Assembly: GCA_963714145.1 (NCBI GenBank)
Contig: OY970235.1
Coordinates: 6,820,001 to 6,884,000 of the forward strand
DNA: 64,000 bases
Source: JBBWZH01 sp035544115
Lineage (GTDB): Bacteria; Actinomycetota; Actinomycetes; Mycobacteriales; CADCTP01
Reading direction: 5' to 3'
Part shown: positions 47,458 to 56,888 of the stretch, in pieces
How positions within the stretch are numbered: the stretch's first letter is position 1
How the letters are laid out: every line of letters starts with the position of its first letter
Made by a program: the position numbers and the translations under genes
Notes under the pieces: generated by a model
Seen by the model: the letters and a program-made list of their open reading frames with translations, nothing else
Database searches by the model: none
What the model was told of the DNA's origin: nothing

Positions 47458-49614
47458 GTGGAGCGTCTCGCGTACCTCGTCATACATCACCGTCGAATCG
47501 TCAGCGCGACGTGGTTTCTGCTGTTGGTCGGTGGTTTGTTCGCTGCCGCCGGGCTCAGCAACAGGTGGTCGCTCGACTTTTCACTGCCCGGTCAGCCGGG
47601 TGACCGGGCAGAGCATCAACTGATCGACACGTACGGTGTCAGTACCTACGACACCTATGTCGCGGTGGTGACCGTGCCCGCCGGCGCGACGATCGACGCG
47701 AACCGGCCCGCCGTCGCGGAGATCTTCGCCACGGCGCTGACGGCGGTGCCGGATGTGAAGCTGCGTGTCGTCGACCTCGCGAGCACCCGAGACCCGGGCT
47801 TCGTCACGGACAACGGGCGCACCACATTCGCCCTGATCCAGGCCCCGATCCCGGTGGCCGTCGGTCCATACATCGAGGCCTCGCTCGACCCCGCCCTGGC
47901 GAAGGCGGCGTCGGCGCACGGCTTCACCAGCGGCCTGACGTCGTACGGCCTGCTGTCCGCGGGTGGCGACACCGCCGGCACCGGCGTTCTGGTCGAGCTG
48001 CTGCTCGGCGCCGCGGGCGCCCTCCTCGTGCTGCTCTTCGTGTTCGCGTCGTTCCTCGCCCTGCTCCCGCTGCTGATCGCCGCGGTGTCGATCTTGACGA
48101 CCTTCATCCTCGTGCTGGGTCTGACCACGTTCACTGACGTCAACATCATCGTCCAGTACCTCATCGCGCTGATCGGGCTCGGCGTGGCCATCGACTACTC
48201 CCTGCTCATGGTGTCGCGTTGGCGTGAGGAACGCGCCCACGGCCGCACCAATGAGCAGGCGGTCGTCGTCGCCATGAAAACCGCGGGACATGCCGTCTTC
48301 GCGTCCGGCGTCACCGTCGCCATCAGCCTGCTGGCACTGCTGATCGTCCCGGTGCCGGCGCTGCGCAGCATGGGAATTGCCGGCCTGCTGATCCCGCTCG
48401 TGAGCGTGTCCGCTGTCCTCACGCTGCTGCCCGCGCTGCTGTCCAGTGTCGGGCCGCGCATCGACTATCCCCGCCTCCGCCACGAAGGCGCGGCGTCACG
48501 CGGCTGGACGGCGTGGGCTCGCCTCATCGTCAATCACAGCGCCATCGCTACCGGACTGGCCGTGGTTCTGCTCGGCCTCCTCATCGTCCCCGTGTTCAGC
48601 CTCAAAATCGGGCAGTCGGGCATCGACTCGCTCGCCCGCAGCGGATCCAGATACGACGCCCAGCAGGCCCTGACCAACGGTGGAGTCGGGACCGGAGTCC
48701 TCACCCCCATCGAAGTGCTGGTGTCCGCAAGCGACGCTCCGGCGGCGGCCGAGGCGGCCCGCGGCGTCGCTGGTGTCCAGTTGGCCGTCGTCGGCACGAC
48801 ACAGGGCGACAACGCCATCGTCGACGTCCTGCCCACCGACGCCACCGTCGACAACGACGGTGCGGCCCTGGTCAACGACGTCCGGACCGCGGTCGAGAAC
48901 TCCGCCAGCGGCAAGGTGGGCGTGACCGGTGTCGGGGCCAGTGCCGAGGACTATTCCAGCGCGGTCTACGACAAGTTCCCGTATGTGTTGGCGCTGATCG
49001 CGCTCATCACGTTCCTGCTGCTCGTCCGTACCTTCCGGTCCCTGCTCCTGCCACTCAAGGCCGTCCTGCTCAACCTGGTCTCGATGGCAGCTGTCTTCGG
49101 CCTGGTCGTGTTCTTCTGGCAGCAGGGCCACGGGTCCAACGCGATCTTCAACGTGTCCGCCACCGGCGCCGTCAACTTCTGGCTACCCGTGGTCATCTTC
49201 GCGTTCCTGTTCGGCCTGTCCATGGACTACGAAGTCTTCATCCTGTCCCGGATGCGGGAGGAGTACGACCGCACCGGAGACACCGCCAGGTCCGTCATCA
49301 CCGGCATCGGCCGGACCGGCCGGCTGGTGACCTCCGCGGCGCTGATTCTCTTCTGCGCGTTCTCCGCGCTCGCCTCGTCGCCCGGCACCGACGGCAAAAT
49401 CATCGGCACCGCACTGGGAGTCGGCATCCTCATCGACGCCACCATCGTCCGCGCCCTGCTGGTGCCGGCCCTGGTCAACTCGTTCGGCCGGTGGAACTGG
49501 TGGCTACCCGGCTGGCTCGCCCGGATCCTGTTCGTCGCACCTTCACCACTACGCCCGATCGTCCCCCCGGAAGCACTGCCCGAGCCTGACAAACTGCCGG
49601 TCGGCGTCGGCTGA
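47458..49614 (+). CDS. MMPL-family RND permease
   Basis: A full-length MMPL transporter of 718 aa with two repeated halves. Each half has an extracytoplasmic loop and a six-helix bundle. The half signatures are GVAIDYSLLMVSRWREER (about residues 241-258) and GLSMDYEVFILSRMREEY (about 588). The N-terminus VERLAYLVIHHRRIV precedes the first helix. I chose the GTG at 47458, with GGAG seven bases upstream; a GTG further upstream would add ten residues of poor quality. The gene stands alone between two intergenic regions. Its substrate is unknown. It is not close in sequence to the truncated MMPL protein at the left edge. Confidence 0.92.
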   Translation: MERLAYLVIHHRRIVSATWFLLLVGGLFAAAGLSNRWSLDFSLPGQPGDRAEHQLIDTYGVSTYDTYVAVVTVPAGATIDANRPAVAEIFATALTAVPDVKLRVVDLASTRDPGFVTDNGRTTFALIQAPIPVAVGPYIEASLDPALAKAASAHGFTSGLTSYGLLSAGGDTAGTGVLVELLLGAAGALLVLLFVFASFLALLPLLIAAVSILTTFILVLGLTTFTDVNIIVQYLIALIGLGVAIDYSLLMVSRWREERAHGRTNEQAVVVAMKTAGHAVFASGVTVAISLLALLIVPVPALRSMGIAGLLIPLVSVSAVLTLLPALLSSVGPRIDYPRLRHEGAASRGWTAWARLIVNHSAIATGLAVVLLGLLIVPVFSLKIGQSGIDSLARSGSRYDAQQALTNGGVGTGVLTPIEVLVSASDAPAAAEAARGVAGVQLAVVGTTQGDNAIVDVLPTDATVDNDGAALVNDVRTAVENSASGKVGVTGVGASAEDYSSAVYDKFPYVLALIALITFLLLVRTFRSLLLPLKAVLLNLVSMAAVFGLVVFFWQQGHGSNAIFNVSATGAVNFWLPVVIFAFLFGLSMDYEVFILSRMREEYDRTGDTARSVITGIGRTGRLVTSAALILFCAFSALASSPGTDGKIIGTALGVGILIDATIVRALLVPALVNSFGRWNWWLPGWLARILFVAPSPLRPIVPPEALPEPDKLPVGVG

Positions 49615-49651
49615 GGGATGCGCCGGTAGCGCCGTCCGGCTGGTCATCGAC

Positions 49652-49897
49652 CTACCGGCAATCGCCCCCGTCCAACACGCGCCGCTGCCGGCGGGTGTCA
49701 CCGATGCTGACCAGCACCCCGTACAGGCTGAACAGGTAGACCGCGCTCCAGACCAGCCAGTGCCCCCGGTGCATCCACAGCTTGGCGATCAGCGCGATCA
49801 GCAGAACGACGGCGCCACCCAGCTCGAAGATCAGCATGACGCCGGTAGAGCGCCGCGTCGGCGTCGTCCACGCCCGGTACCTGGCCCGGAAATCCAC
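49652..49897 (-). CDS. Small two-helix membrane protein, unknown function
   Basis: An open frame of 81 aa with two hydrophobic helices: MLIFELGGAVVLLIALIAKL (about residues 22-41) and WLVWSAVYLFSLYGVLVSI (about 48-66). The tail is basic. The GTG at 49897 is chosen because the upstream part lies under the neighbouring gene. It is 19 bp after the stop of the beta-propeller gene and in the same direction, so the two may be co-transcribed. I do not recognise a family. The hydrophobic pattern makes a real gene likely. Confidence 0.6.
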   Translation of the reverse strand: MDFRARYRAWTTPTRRSTGVMLIFELGGAVVLLIALIAKLWMHRGHWLVWSAVYLFSLYGVLVSIGDTRRQRRVLDGGDCR

Positions 49898-49916
49898 CAG
49901 CCAAGTATGACCGGCG

Positions 49917-51290
49917 CTACCGGGCGTCCATGGGTGCTGCCGGCGACACCTCGGTGTAGTGGCGATCGGGTGCCGGCGCGCAGGCGTGCGCCGGCACCGT
50001 GAAGACGCCCAGCTGGCCGCCGTCTCCGCCGCCCGCGACAAGGCTCCCGTCGGCGGAGAAGGCAACCCGGCCGAGCTGCTTGAGCGGGGCCCGCGGCGGT
50101 TGGGCCGGCATCCGTTCCAGGTCGGTGGCCCGGTAGAGCGAGATGTGGTCGACACCGCCGAGCGCGAGCACCGAACCGTCCGGCGAGAAGCTCCAGGTCC
50201 ACGTCGGCCCGTCCTGGTTGGTCACGCTCCAGGCCAGCTCACCGGTCTCGATCGACGCGGCGAAGGGGCCGGCCACGATGTCACGGTCGACGAGCACGAG
50301 TCCTTCGCTCACATCGAACCCGACTTGCCGGGCCCCGAGGTCCGACTGCTGGTCGGGTGGGAACGGGAAGTCCATGCGCCGCACCAGCGACCCGGTGTCG
50401 ACTTCCCAGACCTCGATGTCGGCGTGGCCGTAACGCAGCACCAGCAACCGACCTGACCGGGACAGCGCCCCGCCACGGCACGTTGACGCATCGCGGACGG
50501 GCAGGTCCAGCACCGGATCACCGGTCCGGTCGAGGACCCGGATGCGGGAGTCGGCGTCGAACACCAGCAGCCGCTGGCGGGCCGCATCCCACGATGGCTT
50601 GACCCACTGGGAGTAGAAGATCTCCACGCCGCGGACGTAGGTGAAGTGCGCGAGCGACCTGGTGGCGCCGGTATTCAGGTCCAGATGGCCGGTCTGCCCG
50701 TTCACCGCGTACACGATGCCCTGGCCGTCGGCGTCGAAAAGAACCTGGTGGATGAAGGTCGTGTAGTCGTAGCTCGCCGGATCGGGGTCATTGGCGATGG
50801 CGTGCACCCTGCGCCGTAGCCCGGTCCGGACATCGATCAGGTGGATCTCGGCCCCGACGCCACCCGCCAGCGTCGTGCCGACGGCCAGGGTGTGACCGTC
50901 CGGGCTCAGGTCGAAGACCCCGCTGGCGGCCCGGTTCGGCGCGGCGCACAGCAGTACGACGTCGCCGGGACCGGACTCGGCCTGATCGCGGATCAGGACG
51001 TACCCGGCTCTCATCCGCCGGACCGCCTCCGAGCGCAGCTCCATGCTGGCGACGTGGTCCGCCGGCAGGCCGGACTCCGGGGCGAACGTCTTCTCGGTCA
51101 TCCGTGGTTTCCCGCCGGGCCCGGTCCAGGTCTCGCGCACCAACCGGGTGCCGTCAGCCGCCAGCCGCACGTACTTCGGCTTCGCCTGGGCCGGATCCAC
51201 CAAAGTGACCTCTTCCGTCCACACGCCGGGCACTGTAACCGGCAGCCCGCTGAGTGCCCCACACCCGGCCTGCGCCGCAGTCGTCGACAC
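49917..51290 (-). CDS. WD40-like beta-propeller protein of unknown function
   Basis: A 457-aa protein whose C-terminal two thirds contain repeated beta-propeller blades, seen as FDLSPDGHTLAVG, FSPDGSVLALGG and VAFSADGSLVAGGG. The N-terminal 120 residues are not recognised. There is no signal peptide or clear transmembrane helix, although a short hydrophobic stretch with one Cys (GCGALSG) is near the start. Such proteins usually serve as binding scaffolds. It is transcribed away from the PadR gene, with 158 bp between them, and may be followed by the small membrane protein gene. No catalytic function is suggested. Confidence 0.75.
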   Translation of the reverse strand: MSTTAAQAGCGALSGLPVTVPGVWTEEVTLVDPAQAKPKYVRLAADGTRLVRETWTGPGGKPRMTEKTFAPESGLPADHVASMELRSEAVRRMRAGYVLIRDQAESGPGDVVLLCAAPNRAASGVFDLSPDGHTLAVGTTLAGGVGAEIHLIDVRTGLRRRVHAIANDPDPASYDYTTFIHQVLFDADGQGIVYAVNGQTGHLDLNTGATRSLAHFTYVRGVEIFYSQWVKPSWDAARQRLLVFDADSRIRVLDRTGDPVLDLPVRDASTCRGGALSRSGRLLVLRYGHADIEVWEVDTGSLVRRMDFPFPPDQQSDLGARQVGFDVSEGLVLVDRDIVAGPFAASIETGELAWSVTNQDGPTWTWSFSPDGSVLALGGVDHISLYRATDLERMPAQPPRAPLKQLGRVAFSADGSLVAGGGDGGQLGVFTVPAHACAPAPDRHYTEVSPAAPMDAR

Positions 51291-51409
51291 GTCGCCCCAG
51301 GTAGGGAGCCGAGCGCGCCAGTTCGGTACGCGGTCGTGGCAGCCCGGCCGGCTCGGCGGAGTCGTACCGCGCCGTGACCCGCCGCGTCAGTCCGCCAGGC
51401 GGTGCCGGG

Positions 51410-51433
51410 TACTTGACACTGCATAGTACTTGA
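51410..51433. promoter_or_regulatory. Direct repeat TACTTGA and TTGACA box before the padR gene
   Basis: Two copies of TACTTGA (51410-51416 and 51427-51433) stand 17 bp apart, just upstream of the PadR start at 51449. The first copy overlaps a perfect -35 hexamer TTGACA at 51413-51418. PadR regulators usually repress their own operon, so this could be its promoter and operator. No convincing -10 box is visible. Confidence 0.4.
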
Positions 51434-51448
51434 TGAAGTCTCATAGAC

Positions 51449-51817
51449 GTGCCGGAGGCCTTCGACAGCCAGCTGATGCGTGGTGTGCTCACGCTCGCGT
51501 TGCTGGAGACGCTGGCCGCGGCCGAGTCGTACGGGTTCGAGATCGTGTTGCGGCTCCGCGCGGCCGGGCTCGACGTCGCGGAGGGCAGCGTCTACCCGGC
51601 GCTCACCCGGCTGGAGCGCGTCGGCCTGCTCACGTCCCACCTGGTCGCGTCGACCAGCGGCCCGGCCCGGAAGTACTACGCGCTGTCCGGGGTCGGGCGG
51701 GAGGCCCGGGTGGCCGCTCGCGCCTCCTGGCGCCGGGTGAGCGACGCGCTGCAGCGGCTGGACCCCGACGCCACCGCGCCGGCGGTGGCCACCGCACGAA
51801 CGGAGGACGCGCCATGA
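51449..51817 (+). CDS. PadR-family transcriptional regulator
   Basis: A 122-aa winged-helix regulator. The family pattern is seen as LMRGVLTLALLETLA, then SYGFEIVLRLRAAGL, then GSVYPALTRLERVGLL, then GPARKYYALSGVGREA. No good ribosome-binding site precedes the GTG at 51449, so a leaderless message is possible. The stop overlaps the start of the next gene (ATGA). PadR genes of this kind often control the membrane protein they are coupled to. The ligand is unknown. Confidence 0.9.
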   Translation: MPEAFDSQLMRGVLTLALLETLAAAESYGFEIVLRLRAAGLDVAEGSVYPALTRLERVGLLTSHLVASTSGPARKYYALSGVGREARVAARASWRRVSDALQRLDPDATAPAVATARTEDAP

Positions 51818-52332
51818 GGCTCCGCGACCGGCTGCTGCTGTCCTGGTACCTGCTGCGGCTGCGGCTATTGCTGGACGGTCGGGTGCCACACCGGGCGATG
51901 GGCCGGCTGCTGGGGGAACTGCGCACCAACACGCTGGCGGCCGCCGAGCACGGGTCGATGCCCGCGGCGGTCCGGGCGCTCGGCCCGGCCCGGCGGCTCG
52001 CCGACTCCTACGCCGAGGGCTTCACGGACCGCCCCCGCTGGCTGCGCGGACTGGGCGCCGGCCTGACGGTGCTGGTCGGCCTGTTCCTGCTCTCGATGGT
52101 GTGCACGCTCGTCTTCGGCTGGGGCGTCGAGGCCGGTGGCGGCCGGCCCGGTGAGCACTCGTTCAGCGTCCTCGGCCTGCTCCAGGGCAGCTACCAGTCC
52201 GACAACGGGCTCACCGTGTCGGGCGGCACCGGCCTGCCCGGCCTGCTGCTCGCACTGCTCGCCGGACTCTGGGTCGCCCGGCCCTGGTCGCTCCGCCACC
52301 GCACTGCGCTCGCCGACCTGGACACCCACTGA
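51814..52332 (+). CDS. PadR-coupled membrane protein
   Basis: A 172-aa protein with a cytoplasmic N-terminal part of about 85 residues, rich in Arg and Leu, and two transmembrane helices: LTVLVGLFLLSMVCTLVFGW (about 88-107) and LPGLLLALLAGLWVA (about 142-156). It resembles the short permease-prefix or DUF1700-like proteins often found in operon with PadR regulators. The ATG at 51814 overlaps the PadR stop by 4 bp. A 15-bp hairpin 57 bp downstream ends the operon. The function is not known. Confidence 0.75.
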   Translation: MRLRDRLLLSWYLLRLRLLLDGRVPHRAMGRLLGELRTNTLAAAEHGSMPAAVRALGPARRLADSYAEGFTDRPRWLRGLGAGLTVLVGLFLLSMVCTLVFGWGVEAGGGRPGEHSFSVLGLLQGSYQSDNGLTVSGGTGLPGLLLALLAGLWVARPWSLRHRTALADLDTH

Positions 52333-52388
52333 CAGCGCCATCGCCCGGCCATGACCGGGCGATCCGGCCGGACCCGACGCTGTCCGGG

Positions 52389-52422
52389 TGTTCGGTGTTC
52401 GGTATTGACCGAACACCGAACA
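52389..52422 (+). terminator. Perfect 15-bp hairpin after the padR operon
   Basis: TGTTCGGTGTTCGGT (52389-52403) pairs perfectly with 52408-52422 across the loop ATTG. It is itself built of CGGTGTT-type repeats. It stands 57 bp after the membrane-protein stop and is the likely terminator of that operon. Confidence 0.75.
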
Positions 52423-52707
52423 CCGAACATCCGGGACCCTAGGCCCCGTCATCAACCTGGCTATGGACGCGAGCACCGGCACCGCCTCGCGTCAGGCTCT
52501 CCGAACTGCCGACCCCATTCTTCGGAGCGACGCGCTCAGGCACTCGCGCCTCTGGTTCGAGCAGCACGCCACGAGGACGGTGCGGCGCATACACGAGGCG
52601 CCAGAGGGCAACAGATCGTCGCAGACGACATCACATTCGTGGCGGAACTGCTGACGGACGCACTCTCGAACTGAGACCGTCCGCCACGATCTTGGGGGAC
52701 ATAAACA

Positions 52708-52734
52708 GAGGGCTGACCTGCACGGTCAGCCCTC
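52708..52734 (-). terminator. Hairpin next to the left att copy (probably the original tRNA-Arg terminator)
   Basis: GAGGGCTGACC (52708-52718) pairs with GGTCAGCCCTC (52724-52734) over a 5-base loop. A related but changed hairpin stands at 60332-60358 beside the intact tRNA. Before integration this one would have followed the tRNA gene directly. Confidence 0.7.
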
Positions 52735-52744
52735 CGGCCTGTCC

Positions 52745-52797
52745 CAACCAAGCGCGCGCTCGGCAGGACTCGAACCTGCAACCTCTTGATCCGTAGT
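52745..52797. repeat. Left att-like direct repeat (3' part of tRNA-Arg)
   Basis: These 53 bp are identical to 60372-60424, which cover the 3' half of the tRNA-Arg(ACG) gene and its flank. The match stops within the anticodon loop region. This is the usual footprint of site-specific integration into a tRNA gene. Confidence 0.9.
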
Positions 52798-53273
52798 GCG
52801 AGCGACAGGTTCGTATCCGTTGCGGTGGACCGGTTTGTCCGGTACCGCTGGGGCTGAACTGGGCACCCGTCGCATCTCTTGGCATAGGTTCGTGGACCAG
52901 CACGTGGACCAAGATCACCAGAGTGGGTGGTCCGTGGCCTGGCGGCCGGGTAAGAGCCCGACCTGCGACACACGGTTTCGGAACCCCTGCCACTTGCCGG
53001 TCCAAGCCGTCTACCAGGGCCTTCGCCGTTTCACGGCGTGGCCCCAGCCCCTCCAACTTTCCTACGGGACCGCAGTTGTGGCCACGAATGGCGCCACGGC
53101 CGGTCGCAGCAGCTCGCCGCCACCGTCAGTAGCCGCCAGGCTAGTCGTACTGATCGTCTCAAGAATCGACTGATCCCGGAGAAGGTCAGTGATCGTCGCT
53201 GAGACCTCCGGCCAGGTCGGGTGTGTGTGGGTAGTCGGGGGCCGCGTACCGCCGGCGGGTCAAGATCGGCTAG

Positions 53274-53723
53274 TTAACGGACCAGTGTGGCGATGATCAG
53301 GCCCGCGCCGAGGAGAGCGATGGCGAGGTTGAGGCCGGTCCAGAGTTGATGCAGCCGGACGCGGTGCAGTCGTGGATGCCGCTGGTAATGCTCGTCGCGG
53401 GCTTCGGTCAACGCCGCCTCGGTGTCCGGTAGCGCGTCCAGGTCCCGCAGGACACGGGTGAGTGCCCGTGCTTGGTGCAGGTGATACTCGGCGCGCTCGT
53501 GGTACTTGGCCGCGGTCAGCGCGCCGTAGCAGCCGAGCAAGACGATGAACACCGACAGCGGCAGCGTCCTGGCGTCGAGCCGTAGCTGGACCACGAAGCC
53601 GGTCAATGCCGCCGTGATCGCCAGTACGAAGTTGGTCATGGTGGCGCGCTGGTTCTCCGACTGCCGCAGCTGAGCTCGGTGCTCGGACCAGTAGGCCAGC
53701 ACCGCCTCGGTCGCCACGTTCAC
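53274..53723 (-). CDS. Multi-TM membrane protein coupled to the TIR-STAND gene (candidate effector)
   Basis: A 149-aa protein with two close hydrophobic helices (MTNFVLAITAALTGFVVQL, about 29-47, and LPLSVFIVLLGCYGALTAA, about 54-72), a long charged helical stretch, and a third helix at the C-terminus (LWTGLNLAIALLGAGLIIATLV). The layout resembles the small two- to three-helix membrane effectors (SLATT-like) found with bacterial immune sensors, but I cannot prove family membership by eye. The GTG start at 53723 overlaps the stop of the TIR-NB-ARC-TPR gene by 4 bp (GTGA), so the two products are made together. Pore formation after activation of the sensor is a hypothesis. Confidence 0.7.
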   Translation of the reverse strand: MNVATEAVLAYWSEHRAQLRQSENQRATMTNFVLAITAALTGFVVQLRLDARTLPLSVFIVLLGCYGALTAAKYHERAEYHLHQARALTRVLRDLDALPDTEAALTEARDEHYQRHPRLHRVRLHQLWTGLNLAIALLGAGLIIATLVR

Positions 53724-55843
53724 GGCGCGCTGGCCTCTCGTGCGGCTGACGCCTGGGAGATCACCGCGGCTCGGTCGGCCAGTGCCCTGGCGCCGGCCGC
53801 GTCCCCCAGATCCTGCAACACCGTGGCGAGGTTGCTCAGGCGGGTAGCGACCGTGGGGTGATCGGGCCCGTACACCGCCTCATCGATCCGCAACGCCCGC
53901 TCCAGCAGCGGCCGGGCACCGGCCGCGTCCCCCAGATCCCGCAACACCAGGGCGAGGTTGCTCAGGGCGGTAGCGACCGTGGGGTGATCGGGCCCGTACA
54001 CCGCCTCATCGATCCGCAACGCCCGCTCGACCAGCGGCCGGGCCGTGGCGGGTTGGCCGTGGACTCGTAGGTAGGCGCCAGCGCGGTCGAGCAGCCATCC
54101 GGTACGTTCCGCCGGTTCGCCGCGGGGGTCGGTCATTCGCGCGGCCACGGCGAGCACATGTGGGAGCAGCGCCCGCCAGCGGGGCCAGTTACGCGGCTCA
54201 CCCATGATCTCCGCAGGTAGCGCCTCGTACAGCAGATCGACCGCCGTGAGCAGCGGCGGCAGTGTCAGCTGTTGGTCACCCTCACCCGTGGCCTGGCTCG
54301 CGCGGTGATGTTGGTGGCGGATGGCGGCCTGGGTGAGGCGGTGCAGTTGCAGGCCGCCAGTGTCACGTTTGACCAGGGAGTAGTCGACCAGCACAGCGAG
54401 GGTGTCCGTGAACTCGAGCGGGTCGCCGACCGCGGCCGCCAGCGCCGCGGGTAGCTGGTCGGAGTGGTCGGTGAATAGGTCCAGCGGGATGGGTTCGGGG
54501 GCCAGGTAGGCTCAGATCCCCAGTAGGTCGGCCGCCGCCGGGCTGCCGGTGCTGATCCGCTGCACGGCGAGATCCCATTGGGTGGCGATGGTGTCCGGCC
54601 GGCCCGGGACACGGCCGCGAGTGTGCAGTTCGTCGCCGCGGCGGATGAGCAGCTCCAGGTACTCGGCCGGCGGAATCCGGGTCTGGTCGATGTAGGCGGC
54701 GGCCTGCTCCAGCGCCAGCGGCAGCCAGCCCAACTCGTCCCCCAGTTGTCGACCAACCGCAGGATGCAGCCCGGTCACCCGGCGGGCGAGCAGGGCCAGC
54801 CCTTCGATCTCATACATCACGTCCAAATCCAAGACCGCGCCCAGCTCGGCGAACCCGCCACGGCGGGTGGTGACCAGAACATGCCCGGGCTCGCCCGGCG
54901 CGCGCGGCGCTGCCGGGATCCACGGCCGGACGTCGTCGACCACGTCGGCGTTATCGAATACCAGCAACCACCGGCGAACGCCACGTAACGCACCATGCGT
55001 CGCAACGCGCACCGCGTCGGCGTCGGGTCCAGGATCCAGACCAAGCTCAGCGGCGAGTCGCGCGAACTGGTCGGCGATCAGCGCGGGTTGTTCGGCCGCG
55101 ACCCACCAGACCAGGTCGTACCGGGCCGCGTGCCGGTGCGCGTATTCGGTCGCCAGCTGGGTCTTGCCCACCCCAGCCATGCCGCGCACCGACTGAACGG
55201 TCACGGTCGTGCCCACCGTCAATGCGGCGTCCAGTTCCTGCAGGTCGGCGGTGCGACCGGTGAAGGCCGGATTGTGCGCCGGCACCTCCCACACCTGCGG
55301 CAACACGCCCGGGAACCGGGGCTCGTGCGGGATAGCGCGCCCGGCCGGCGGGAACAGAGGCGCGGTCACCGGCTTCGCCCGGCCCGCCAGCGCCCGAGCA
55401 ACCATGTCCGCGAGCCGCCGGCGCGCGGTCTCCTCGGGGACGCCGATCAGGTCGATCCCGACCACGCTGGCCAGCAGGCCCGGCCGTTCGCAGTCCTCCA
55501 CCCGCACCGTCAGCAGCCGCCGGTCGCGGCCAGCCGGATCGGTGCCCCACGCGGCCTGCCACTCCGCCGACCCATACTCCGACTTCAGGTAAGCCGCCGA
55601 CAACAGCGCGATTGTCCGACGCGCCTTAGCCGCGCCGTCCTGCATGCGGCTGATCCAGTTCGAGCCAGGAACGAAGTCCCACGCCTGCACCAGGACCCGA
55701 TGACCGTCCGCCTCAAGCCGCCACGCGACCCATTCCGCCCAGAGCCGGTCAGCCTGCGTGTAGGAGACGAAGAAGTCCCAGTCGAACCTGCCCCCGTCCT
55801 CCTCGCTCACCAGCAGATCGTCCCACGCCTGATACGCCGACAT
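53720..55843 (-). pseudogene. TIR-NB-ARC-TPR (STAND) protein gene with an in-frame TGA
   Basis: The frame encodes an N-terminal TIR domain (FDWDFFVSYTQADR to about residue 150), an NB-ARC ATPase (P-loop GMAGVGKTQL, then WLLVFDNAD) and tetratricopeptide repeats with two nearly identical 42-residue units (RALRIDEAVYGPDHPTVAT). Such STAND proteins sense invaders; TIR domains degrade NAD or make signal nucleotides. The frame is broken only by TGA at 54512-54514, between DLLGI and AYLAPEPIPL. In my recollection this family has Cys there, so TGC to TGA is likely. The same frame continues to 53720. Start is uncertain: ATG 55843 (MSAYQAWDD) or a codon up to 55918. If the stop is real, the product lacks its sensor; a sequencing error is possible. 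Confidence 0.82.
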
Positions 55844-55918
55844 GCGCCGGACGGCAGTGAGGGGCACGAACCCGCCCATCATTGCCGCCGCGCCGGGGAG
55901 GCTGTCAGCTGCAGCCAC

Positions 55919-56542
55919 AGCGGCGGCCAGGCTCTGTGACGGGTACGCCGTGGATGCAGTAGCGGGCGGCAGCCTTGCTTTGCTAGGGACCGATCATAGA
56001 TGTCTCCGTGCGGCCGTTGAGGCGGGGCGACGGCTTTGTCCTCGCCGCCTGCGGCGCCGGGCGCGGCCTGGGAGGCTCGCGGTCAAGGGCCGGGTGGTAG
56101 CCCGGTCGCGTAGCGACGCCGAAAGCACCCTTGCCCGGGAGGCCGGCCGTGCTAACGCAGGCCGCACGTGGTGGGCGCTGCGCCGCTGTGGCGGGACAGG
56201 TTCCGGTCGGAGGCCGGGGTTCCTGATCGGGGCCGGGTCGTCGGGATTGGCGTGGGAAATGTCGTGGTGGCGTGTCACGCTGGTTGGCGTGCAGGGACGC
56301 CATGCGGTTGTTCCGGCCTGGTCAGCGCCGGCAGAGCCCGTTGTGACCCGGTCGTCGGGCTGGTCGGCCGCGACCCGGCGTCTCTGCGAGTAAGAGCCTT
56401 CGCACAAGGGTTTCTGCGAACCGTCCGCCGGCAACTCGCCAGCCGGCCGAGTTCCCTGTGTTCGGTTCGGCGCGCCTGCGCTGCGTCGACTCGCGGAATT
56501 CCTCGTCCAGCGCCCGACAATCAGCCCTTGCTGCCAACAGCG
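55919..56542. other. Island stretch without a recognisable gene
   Basis: About 620 bp lie between the TIR gene and the PIN toxin remnant. Open frames on both strands are arginine- and proline-rich shadows without a family pattern. I see no promoter or repeat worth naming. It could be the remains of element genes. Confidence 0.5.
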
Positions 56543-56888
56543 CTATGGCAGCAAGGTCAGGCTGTCGACATGACGAGGCTGGACGACGGTGAAGTGACGA
56601 CGATCCAGGGTAGCTACCTCGGCGATACCGAACCGCTCGGCAAGAGCGATCACCGAGGCGTCAACGGCGCCGAGCGGCAGGTCACGGTACTTCCGGACGA
56701 GGTCAGCCATCCGAGCGAAGTCCTCGACGCCCGGATCAAGACACATCAGCCGCCCAGCAGCCAAGAGCCGGAGGAACGCCTCTTCGACGTCCGAACCGCC
56801 ACGGGACTCCAGCATGTAGCAGGTCTCAGCCACAACCGGACCCGGCACCGCCAGCTCACCGGACCGCTGCCGCAGAAGGTCCGCACAT

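Larger units (their letters stand above)
52333..53273. other. Gene-poor region containing the left island border
   Basis: No complete gene is seen. It holds, in order, the padR-operon hairpin, an open frame of doubtful meaning ending near 52674 (its end reads QQIVADDITFVAELLTDA, possibly a gene remnant), the original tRNA-Arg terminator hairpin, the left copy of the 53-bp att-like repeat, and about 470 bp of island sequence. An integrase gene would be expected next to this att site, but I could not recognise one on either strand. Confidence 0.55.

Noticed and set aside
52463..52654. Small ORF of 63 codons on the plus strand
   Set aside because: No ribosome-binding site or recognisable sequence; it may be part of a gene remnant.
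52796..53173. Integrase fragment just inside the left att site
   Set aside because: Frames on both strands were read; none shows the catalytic Arg-His-Arg-Tyr pattern or an integrase-like N-terminus.
54512..54514. Selenocysteine readthrough at the TGA of the TIR gene
   Set aside because: No selenocysteine insertion hairpin is evident and a simple TGC to TGA change explains it; only a genome check could reopen this.
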